From Burkholderiaceae bacterium (GTDB lineage Bacteria; Pseudomonadota; Gammaproteobacteria; Burkholderiales; Burkholderiaceae_B): a DNA stretch of 64,000 nt. The position numbers and the translations under genes are program-made. Under the pieces are notes generated by a model that worked only from the letters and a program-made list of their open reading frames with translations, was not told the origin of the DNA and ran no database searches. The stretch covers positions 1-64,000 of the forward strand of contig JAGOAJ010000001.1 in NCBI GenBank assembly GCA_017983955.1, given 5' to 3'. This document shows, in pieces, positions 57,966-64,000 of this stretch. Positions within the stretch are counted from its first letter, which is position 1. Each line of letters begins with the position of its first letter.

Positions 57966-58409
57966 ATGAACAAACATGCAATTTTTTCTAAGTCCCGTAT
58001 GGCAGTTTTCGCCAGCAGTGCGATTATCGCTGGGGTTGCTGCAGGCTATGGTGTTGCCATGGCCGCAGAAAGTCACGTAATGCTAAGCGGTACTCACGAG
58101 GTTCCTGCCGTCACGACCTCCGCCCAAGGCAACGGCACTATCACTATTGGTGAGGACAAGACAGTTAGCGGCAGCGTCACCACGTCGGGCGTGGTAGGCA
58201 CTATGGCGCACATCCATGAAGCAGCTGCAGGGCAAAATGGCCCAGTCATTATTCCTTTGGAAAAAAAAGGCGATAACGAATGGGTGGTGCCGGCGAATGC
58301 CAAACTGACCGATGCTCAATACCAGGCATACAAAGCAGGTAATCTTTACGTCAACGTGCACAGTGATGCCCACAAAGGCGGCGAGGTCCGAGATCAACTT
58401 AAGCCCTAA
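57966..58409 (+). CDS. CHRD-domain secreted protein
   Basis: A 147-residue precursor starting at ATG 57966 (after AGGAGA), with a signal peptide ending AMA. The CHRD domain covers most of the mature protein: LSGTHEVPAVTTSAQGNGTITI, MAHIHEAAAGQNGPVIIPLEKK and NLYVNVHSDAHKGGEVRDQLKP. CHRD domains bind unknown ligands outside the cytoplasm; His residues could bind metal. It lies 99 bp after the copper ATPase, so a copper-related role is possible. Confidence 0.88.
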   Translation: MNKHAIFSKSRMAVFASSAIIAGVAAGYGVAMAAESHVMLSGTHEVPAVTTSAQGNGTITIGEDKTVSGSVTTSGVVGTMAHIHEAAAGQNGPVIIPLEKKGDNEWVVPANAKLTDAQYQAYKAGNLYVNVHSDAHKGGEVRDQLKP

Positions 58410-58461
58410 AGTTCTAGCACATGAAGATCCTGGGGTCACATGCTGATTTAACAATCAGAGG

Positions 58462-58488
58462 GGTGTAGCGCATTTATGTGGCTACACC
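58462..58488 (+). terminator. hairpin after the CHRD gene
   Basis: GGTGTAGC pairs with GCTACACC around an 11-nt loop, followed by ATTTATAT. A plausible weak terminator. Just beyond it CATAAT/ATTATG (58504-58519) is another small palindrome. Confidence 0.5.
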
Positions 58489-58547
58489 ATTTATATGACT
58501 TTACATAATACACATTATGCGTATTAGATAGACGCTTTTTAAACATC

Positions 58548-59591
58548 TCAGGACCGACGCGAACGTCGCTCAAGCGCCTTGGTGGCTTGCGCTTTTTTTA
58601 GGAGCTGTTGCGTTTCTTCCCACTGACGGCGTAAGTCATCAGCCTGGCTACGATATAGCACCGCCTGAGCATTGGAGTCATTCAATTGGGCTTGAACTTG
58701 CTTGGCCTCAAGATTAGCGCGGTCTAGGTTTGCCGTTACGGCTTGCAAGGCACCCTCTAATTGACCATTCTTTTGTCGACTGTCGCCCAGCGTTTCTTGC
58801 AGCGTATTGAGTTCTTTCCGATGCTCGATAGCCACGCGCAACGATCCAGCGGTCATAGCGTCAACCTCCTTTTGAAGCTTGGCTGAAGCGGTACGCTCAC
58901 GATCCACCTCCAGAAGCATGCGTTTTTCACTAGAGCGTGAGCGCTCTTGGGCTAGCTGTGCCGCGGCTCGTAATTTGTCGAGCTCAGCGGTAAATACATG
59001 ACGAGTTTCCTCCAGTTGGCTCTGTAGCGCCACATTATCCTGTTTTGCCTCGTCAAGCCTGGTAAGCAATGAAGAACTAGCCTCTTTCGCGGCAGCAAGC
59101 TCTTCACGCTGGGTGTTTATTTGACTGCCGGCCATCTCAAGTTCACGTTTAAGGCTTTGCGCCACGAGTTGCCCAGCATCCCGATCAGCTACTGCTGCAG
59201 CAGCCATCGCCTTTGCCTGTAGCACCACTTCCTGAGCTTCGGCGCGATATGCCATTAATGACTCTTGGGCTGTCGCCTGGGCATTTGTCCACAGCGTGGC
59301 TACGAGTTCCCCGGCCAGGCTCTTTAGTGCTTCTGGCAAGTCGGGATGCTCTACCCGTGTGCGACTTTTTTCTCGCAAATCCTCCCAGAACGTTCTCAAG
59401 GCCTCGGTCGGTGCGCTCATGCTGCCTTTGCGAACTAACTGGTAGAGCTTATTTGCCGTCGGTGTGACCCCATACCGAAAGAACAGCAGCGCGCAAACCT
59501 CTCGATAAAGGTCTTGTGTTTGGGTGAAGCGCTCGCGTAGTGCCTCGATATCTAGCGAAATCGCTGCATTATTGCTTATAGAGGTAGTCAT
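58548..59591 (-). CDS. KfrA-like DNA-binding coiled-coil protein
   Basis: A 347-residue protein with an N-terminal KfrA_N-type DNA-binding domain (residues about 10-120: DLYREVCALLFFRYGVTPTANKLYQLVRKGSMSAPTEALRTFW) followed by a long Ala/Glu/Gln-rich coiled coil to a basic end. KfrA of plasmid RK2 is an autoregulated DNA-binding protein. It stands divergent from a tyrosine recombinase, and the space between holds a perfect palindrome that could be its operator. Role with the recombinase is inferred. Confidence 0.85.
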   Translation of the reverse strand: MTTSISNNAAISLDIEALRERFTQTQDLYREVCALLFFRYGVTPTANKLYQLVRKGSMSAPTEALRTFWEDLREKSRTRVEHPDLPEALKSLAGELVATLWTNAQATAQESLMAYRAEAQEVVLQAKAMAAAAVADRDAGQLVAQSLKRELEMAGSQINTQREELAAAKEASSSLLTRLDEAKQDNVALQSQLEETRHVFTAELDKLRAAAQLAQERSRSSEKRMLLEVDRERTASAKLQKEVDAMTAGSLRVAIEHRKELNTLQETLGDSRQKNGQLEGALQAVTANLDRANLEAKQVQAQLNDSNAQAVLYRSQADDLRRQWEETQQLLKKAQATKALERRSRRS

Positions 59592-59660
59592 TGCCTTACT
59601 TCCTTAGGTTTTTATGAATAATACTACGTAATACATTGGAAATCTAACTACAATCGCCAT

Positions 59661-59692
59661 TAATTTGACATTATTGGTATAATGTCAAATTA
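59661..59692. promoter_or_regulatory. palindromic divergent promoter/operator of kfrA-like and integrase
   Basis: A perfect 14-bp inverted repeat, TAATTTGACATTAT and ATAATGTCAAATTA, surrounds TGGT. Each arm carries TTGACA, the ideal -35 hexamer, one for each direction; AATTAT and AATTAA lie at the -10 distance. The symmetry places the two promoters face to face over one site. Confidence 0.65.
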
Positions 59693-59729
59693 TCTGAAAA
59701 GTATCTTTTCTCAAATCACCTGATCCGTT

Positions 59730-60926
59730 ATGGCCTCTAATTCTCAATTTTCCACCGCGCTTACATGGCACTCGCCCTTCGAGGCCATACAGATTTCGAC
59801 CGAACTGGACGGGCGCACGGGAACGAATCGCGCCATAGGCAATCGACCGCAGATCGCCGCCACCACCGATATCGATGCCATCACCGCCTGGTTAGCGCGG
59901 TTTTCAGACTCCCCCAATACCTTTGCCAATTACCGCAAGGAAGCCGAGCGCCTGCTGCTGTGGGCTACCAGTGCCATGCAAAAACCGGTGTCGTCGCTCA
60001 CGCATGAAGACTTGCTGGCATATCAACATTTCCTAAGCGACCCGCAGCCCGCCGCCCTATGGATCATGCGATCCGGGCGTAAGGTCGCCCGCGCTCATTC
60101 TGATTGGCGCCCCTTTGCGGGGCCACTGGCACCCTCTAGCCTAAGACTAGCCATTATTATTTTGAACGGAATGTTTTCCTGGCTGGTAGCGGCGGGCTAC
60201 TTGGCCGGCAATCCCTTGTCGCTATCGCGTCAACGTACCAGAAAGGCCAAACCCCGCGTTACGCGCTATCTCGATGAAGAGACCTGGATGGAAGTGAAAC
60301 GCACCGTTGATGCCCTGCCGCGTGAATCAGAGCGCGATCGCGAACATTATTTTCGCTTGCGCTGGCTATTTTCTTTGCTCTACCTGTGCGGCTTACGTAT
60401 TTCGGAAGTGACTCAAAACACGATGGGCGGTTTCTTTTGCCGACGCAACCAGAATGGTGAAGAGCTATGGTGGCTAGAAGTGACCGGCAAAGGTGACAAA
60501 ACCCGCATCATTCCAGCCACACACGAACTTATGATCGAGCTAGCGCGTTACCGGCGTGAAAAAGGCCTGGCCCCCTTCCCTGCCCCCGACGAAACGACTC
60601 CTCTACTCTTACCTATTGGCCAACAAATCCGCCCGTTGACCCGAGCCGCCGTTCATTCAATCGTCAAACAGATTTTCAAGAGCACCGCCGACCAGATCCG
60701 CGCTCGCGGTGATGACTTTGAATCCAAGGCACAACGCGTTGAACAAGCTTCCGCCCACTGGCTGCGACACACGGCGGGGTCCCACATGGCCAACAACCAG
60801 GTGGATCTGCGCCATGTCCGAGATAACCTGGGGCACGAGTCCATCAGCACGACCAATAGCTACCTGCACTCCTCGGATGATGCACGCCATCGTGAGACCG
60901 AAAGGCACCATAAGATCGGATGGTAG
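59730..60926 (+). CDS. tyrosine recombinase / integrase
   Basis: A 398-residue site-specific recombinase. An N-terminal SAM-like DNA-binding domain lies at about 45-165 and the catalytic domain at 180-390. Visible catalytic residues are Arg in CGLRISEV, Lys in VTGKGDKTRI, His and Arg in HWLRHTAGSH, His in LGHESISTT and Tyr in NSYLHSS. No phage or conjugation genes surround it and no tRNA att site is seen. Its divergent partner is kfrA-like. It resembles XerC-type but has a long N-terminus. Confidence 0.92.
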   Translation: MASNSQFSTALTWHSPFEAIQISTELDGRTGTNRAIGNRPQIAATTDIDAITAWLARFSDSPNTFANYRKEAERLLLWATSAMQKPVSSLTHEDLLAYQHFLSDPQPAALWIMRSGRKVARAHSDWRPFAGPLAPSSLRLAIIILNGMFSWLVAAGYLAGNPLSLSRQRTRKAKPRVTRYLDEETWMEVKRTVDALPRESERDREHYFRLRWLFSLLYLCGLRISEVTQNTMGGFFCRRNQNGEELWWLEVTGKGDKTRIIPATHELMIELARYRREKGLAPFPAPDETTPLLLPIGQQIRPLTRAAVHSIVKQIFKSTADQIRARGDDFESKAQRVEQASAHWLRHTAGSHMANNQVDLRHVRDNLGHESISTTNSYLHSSDDARHRETERHHKIGW

Positions 60927-61147
60927 CGTGATGTATAGAAGCAGCAGCTCTGTCAGGTGAAGTCATGAATGCTAAGTCTGTAGCAACTCAGACTTGCTCT
61001 AACAGAACTGTCAAAAACATCCGGCAGGAAACTCCCCAAAGGAGCCACTCAAGGAGCGACGAAGACAATCTGGCGTTTCCGGACTCCGTTATGTGACTCA
61101 AACGGTTAAAGCCAGACGATGTGCTGGGTGCTCTTTTTAAGAAGCTG
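60927..61147. other. structured gene-free region after the integrase
   Basis: Two hairpins are visible: AAGTCTG/CAGACTT (60974-60995) and a nested one, TCTGGC/GCCAGA outside CCGTT/AACGG (61069-61116). Repeats of GGAG around 61040-61057 lie between them. CTCTTTTT at 61130 may end a transcript. It may be the 3' UTR, a recombination site or a small RNA. Confidence 0.45.
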
Positions 61148-62137
61148 CTACAGCGTTACAACAATTTTTCCTATCTGTGTATTGGATTCCATATAACGGT
61201 GCGCCTCTGCCATCTCATCAAAAGCGAATGTTCGGTTGACCACGGGCCGCAGCTTGCCACTGGCAAGACCTTGATTGACAAAGCGCTTGGCCTGTTCCAG
61301 TTTTTCCAGATCACTTGTGATTTCGAAAAGTTCATAGCCGCGCAGCGTCAGGTGCTTGCCCAGGATATCCATGACCGGAACGGGAATATCGCGTGTATCT
61401 AGTGCACCATACTGAAAGAAGACTCCTTGCATGGACAGGGCTTGAATAATCCTCCCTGCTCCCGGGCCGCCTACGGGATCGAACGCCATACGTGCGCCCT
61501 TACCATTGGTAATCGCCATCACTTCGCTTATCAGGTCCTGCTCTTGCGTTGCAATCACGTGCGCCGCCCCTGCATCCAGCAAGGCCTGACGCTTTTGACT
61601 GCCGCGAGTCAAGGCGATCGGTGTGGCGCCAACCATATTCGCAATCTGGATAGCGGCAAGACCCACGCTGCTAGAGGCGGCTCCAATCAATACGGTTTCA
61701 CCCGCCTCAAGCTTGCCGAATTCGATTAAGGCGCCGTAGGCGGTGATAAACATCATCCAAGTTGCCGCTGCCTCGATAAACGACAGATTGTCGGGATGCT
61801 TAACCACCGCATATGCGGGCGCATTAACCAACTCGCCATACAGGCCATAGTCAGCAAACGAAAAAGCGGGAATGACACTCACCGCATCACCCACCACAAA
61901 TCCGGCTACGTCCGGCCCCACGGCTTCTACAATACCCGCTGCCTCATAGCCCAGAATCGCTGGGAACTGAGGCTCAATGACGTATTGCCCGGTCCGGTAC
62001 ATAACCTCGGCACGATTGATACCCAGGGCTTTGACGCGTATCTGAACCTCACCGGCTTTGGGAAGCGCAACATCGACAGTATCGATTTGGAGTACTTCAG
62101 GACCGCCAGTGCGATGAAAACGAATAACTCGAGACAT
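61148..62137 (-). CDS. zinc-type alcohol dehydrogenase / quinone oxidoreductase-like protein 1
   Basis: A 329-residue medium-chain reductase. ATG 62137 (MSRVIRFHRTGGPEVLQ) follows AGGAAC; an upstream frame start adds nonmatching residues. GYEAAGIVEAVG, ETVLIGAASSSVGLAAIQIANMVGATPIALTRG and RGYELFEI are seen. No structural zinc cysteines are present, so it is of the quinone reductase (QOR) type, using NADPH. Confidence 0.88.
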   Translation of the reverse strand: MSRVIRFHRTGGPEVLQIDTVDVALPKAGEVQIRVKALGINRAEVMYRTGQYVIEPQFPAILGYEAAGIVEAVGPDVAGFVVGDAVSVIPAFSFADYGLYGELVNAPAYAVVKHPDNLSFIEAAATWMMFITAYGALIEFGKLEAGETVLIGAASSSVGLAAIQIANMVGATPIALTRGSQKRQALLDAGAAHVIATQEQDLISEVMAITNGKGARMAFDPVGGPGAGRIIQALSMQGVFFQYGALDTRDIPVPVMDILGKHLTLRGYELFEITSDLEKLEQAKRFVNQGLASGKLRPVVNRTFAFDEMAEAHRYMESNTQIGKIVVTL

Positions 62138-62233
62138 AAGGTTTGTTCCTATTAATTGATGAGTTTGTCGGGTTCGGGATGCTCTGTATTTAAGAAAGCA
62201 TCCCGTGACCAACTAAATGAACCTGCGTGATGG

Positions 62234-63247
62234 CTAACCCCAGCCTTCCAGCACAATTTTTCCTCGTGATGTGCCGCTTTCGAGCAAGGCGTGTGCCCTG
62301 CGAAGATTCGCTGCATTGATGCTGCCGAAGTTTTGATCCACGGTACTGCAGATCACGCCACGTTCGACCAGCGCAGCAACTTCAGCGAGCAATTTGCCTT
62401 GCTCTGCCATATCCGAGGTTTCGAACGTAGAACGCGCAAACATCATTTCCCAATGCAACGACAAACATTTGAGTTTGAGCTTCATAGCATCCAGCGAGGA
62501 CAGGTCGTCAATAACACCGATCTTGCCTTGAGGCTTAACGATGTCAATAATTTGGTCGTAATGCTGTTGGGTCTTTGTAAGCGAAGCCACCATGTCGACT
62601 TGATTAATCGACAACGCCGCTAATTGCTCTTTAAATGAACCAGTATGGTCAATGACATGATGGGCGCCACGATCAAGACACCACTGCCTGGACTCCGCTC
62701 GCGAGGCGGTGGCGATAATACGCAGCGAAGTCAGTTGTCGCGCCAGTTGGATCAACATGGAACCAACACCGCCCGCACCACCCGTTATCAGTAAAGTCTG
62801 CACCTCACCGTCGCCTTTTTTTACCGCTAGCCGGTCAAATAGCAATTCATACGCGGTGATAGTCGTTAGCGGCATGGCCGCCACCTGGGCATCGGACAGG
62901 TTTTTAGGAGCCAGTGCGACAATGCGTTCATCAACCGTGTGCAGCTCGCTGTTGCTGCCAGGACGCACTATCGAGCCAGCGTAATACACCCGATCTCCAA
63001 CTGTAAAATTGGTTACCTCTGCTCCAACAGCCTCAACGATGCCCACCGCATCCCAACCTAGAATCCGCGCCTGCTGTCCTTCGGGCGGCATATTTCTTCG
63101 AACCAACGTATCGACAGGATTGACCGACACTGCGCTCACCCGAACCAAAAGGTCACGTACCAATGGCGTTGGCGCAGGCACCTCGATATCGACCAGTGCG
63201 TCCTGGTCGCTCACTGGCAATGAGTGGTAATACCCTACAGCTTTCAT
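62234..63247 (-). CDS. zinc-binding-type alcohol dehydrogenase / quinone oxidoreductase-like protein 2
   Basis: A 337-residue QOR-like reductase with GWDAVGIVEAVGAEVTNFTVGDRVYYAGSI, TLLITGGAGGVGSMLIQLARQL (dinucleotide site) and SGTSRGKIVLEGWG at the end. It belongs to the ZTA1/AdhP-like group that reduces quinones or enals. It is only distantly similar to its neighbour and lies 96 bp upstream of it on the same strand, with the Old Yellow Enzyme 26 bp further upstream. Confidence 0.87.
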   Translation of the reverse strand: MKAVGYYHSLPVSDQDALVDIEVPAPTPLVRDLLVRVSAVSVNPVDTLVRRNMPPEGQQARILGWDAVGIVEAVGAEVTNFTVGDRVYYAGSIVRPGSNSELHTVDERIVALAPKNLSDAQVAAMPLTTITAYELLFDRLAVKKGDGEVQTLLITGGAGGVGSMLIQLARQLTSLRIIATASRAESRQWCLDRGAHHVIDHTGSFKEQLAALSINQVDMVASLTKTQQHYDQIIDIVKPQGKIGVIDDLSSLDAMKLKLKCLSLHWEMMFARSTFETSDMAEQGKLLAEVAALVERGVICSTVDQNFGSINAANLRRAHALLESGTSRGKIVLEGWG

Positions 63248-63273
63248 GAGTTGTTATCCCTTTAGTCTTAAAA

Positions 63274-64000
63274 TTAGGCACTAGCCAAAGCGGGTTGCGC
63301 ATCCACCCAAATTGAGCCATATCGCGTGTATTGCACTGGCGTCTGTATGTGTACTTTCAGGTCATCTGCAGCACTACGTACCCAGAAGGGATCACGCAGC
63401 AATTGACGCCCTACAAACACCAGATCAGCTCGCCCATTACGCAGAATTTCCTCAGCCTGGCGTCCGCTTTGAATTAAGCCAACGGCCCCAGTAGCGATAC
63501 CAACCTCCCTACGCAACAGCTCGGCTGCGGGAACTTGATAGTTGGGGAAGCTAGCCACTTTCACGGGCGCAATGCCGCCCGAACTGCAGTCAATCAGGTC
63601 GACGCCTTGCGCCTTCATCATGCGTCCGTAGGCAATGAACGATTCGGGTGTGTTGCCACCCTCCACGTAATCGTTACTGGAGATACGTACAAATAAGGGG
63701 CCGCGCCAGTGCTGCTTCACTTCGTCAATGATTTCACCCAAGAGGCGATAGCGCCGCTGCGAATCGCCACCGTATTCATCGGTTCGTTGGTTCGACACAG
63801 GGGAAAGAAACTCGTTAAGAAGGTATCCATGTGCGGCGTGTATTTCGAGCACATCGAAGCCAGCATCTTTGGCGCGTCGTGCCGCTTGCCCATAGGTCTT
63901 CACCATCTGTCCAATTTCATCTATGGACAATTCTTTGGGAACGGGGCGGTCTTCACTGAATGGTACCGGCGACGGTGCGATCAGTGTGACGCCGGGCAGG
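63274..64000 (-). CDS. namA: Old Yellow Enzyme-family NADPH dehydrogenase (5' end outside window)
   Basis: A flavin (FMN) ene-reductase of the YqjM/NamA type; the window cuts its N-terminal part. Visible are [44 protein letters not shown] (substrate His and FMN region), [27 protein letters not shown] and the phosphate-binding end [18 protein letters not shown]. The frame continues without a stop to 64000. It probably forms one operon with the two QOR-type genes downstream, all reducing activated double bonds. Confidence 0.9.
   Translation of the reverse strand, partial: LPGVTLIAPSPVPFSEDRPVPKELSIDEIGQMVKTYGQAARRAKDAGFDVLEIHAAHGYLLNEFLSPVSNQRTDEYGGDSQRRYRLLGEIIDEVKQHWRGPLFVRISSNDYVEGGNTPESFIAYGRMMKAQGVDLIDCSSGGIAPVKVASFPNYQVPAAELLRREVGIATGAVGLIQSGRQAEEILRNGRADLVFVGRQLLRDPFWVRSAADDLKVHIQTPVQYTRYGSIWVDAQPALASA

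Noticed and set aside
59665..59683. TTGACA and TATAAT as one promoter
   Set aside because: They are only 7 bp apart, too close for one sigma-70 promoter; TTGACA with a later AATTAT fits better.
63274..63930. Complete short oxidoreductase starting at 63930
   Set aside because: The frame runs on without a stop to the window end and codes for family residues, so the gene is cut by the window and 63930 is an internal TTG.

Overview
The window is a dense, mostly housekeeping stretch of a betaproteobacterial chromosome, best matched by the order Burkholderiales and probably the family Alcaligenaceae. The support is the surE-pcm-nlpD block, a B12-dependent ribonucleotide reductase, recG-oxyR, complete liv and ugp ABC transporters, a non-metallo-type kdsA and the overall gene style. 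Genus is inferred, not proven. Base composition is moderate and the isoleucine codon ATA is used freely, even in core genes. No rRNA, tRNA, CRISPR array or insertion sequence was seen.

Layout. 0.1-4.6 kb: surE, pcm, nlpD, a PolB-type exonuclease and rlmD; no rpoS follows nlpD. 4.6-8 kb (minus): argH and an OlsF-like two-domain acyltransferase whose ribosome binding site lies inside a perfect hairpin. 8-12.8 kb: an MscS-type channel, a PII protein and the class II ribonucleotide reductase. 12.8-16.8 kb (minus): oxidoreductase, methyltransferase, glutaredoxin-like protein, LysE exporter, ilvE. 16.9-23.9 kb: MFS transporter, yicC, rph, rdgB, hemW, glnA. 23.9-28.5 kb: a Fur-box-preceded fbpABC iron transporter, divergent from fpr. 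29-33.2 kb: ridA, recG, oxyR, dps. 33.3-45.5 kb: two LivK-like binding proteins, livHMGF, ugpBAEC, proC and a queuosine-precursor transporter. 45.5-54.9 kb: GST, SDR, an Epd/GAPDH-type gene, fumC, uspA, cytochrome c, cbpAM, kdsA, DUF488, mobB and an FAH-family gene. 55-64 kb is the most accessory-looking part: an SDR without the usual YxxxK, a copper P-type ATPase, a CHRD protein, a divergent kfrA-like/tyrosine-recombinase pair around a perfect palindrome, two quinone-oxidoreductase-type genes and a truncated Old Yellow Enzyme.

The most striking non-coding signal is an element of about 395 nt present twice, at 18261-18656 and 28593-28987, in the same orientation. Each copy has two hairpins of 43-45 nt in inverted orientation, about 110 nt apart. 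In copy 1, hairpin B read on the other strand matches hairpin A at 37 of 45 positions, and all eight differences fall in four compensatory base pairs. Each copy then ends in exactly four tandem 39-nt units that are poor in T. I do not recognise it as a known RNA or repeat family.

A second recurring theme is a terminator-like hairpin between the binding-protein gene and the first permease gene of three ABC operons (fbpA/fbpB, ugpB/ugpA, livK/livH). This is consistent with making more binding protein than membrane components. Several palindromic operators and SD-associated hairpins are also listed.
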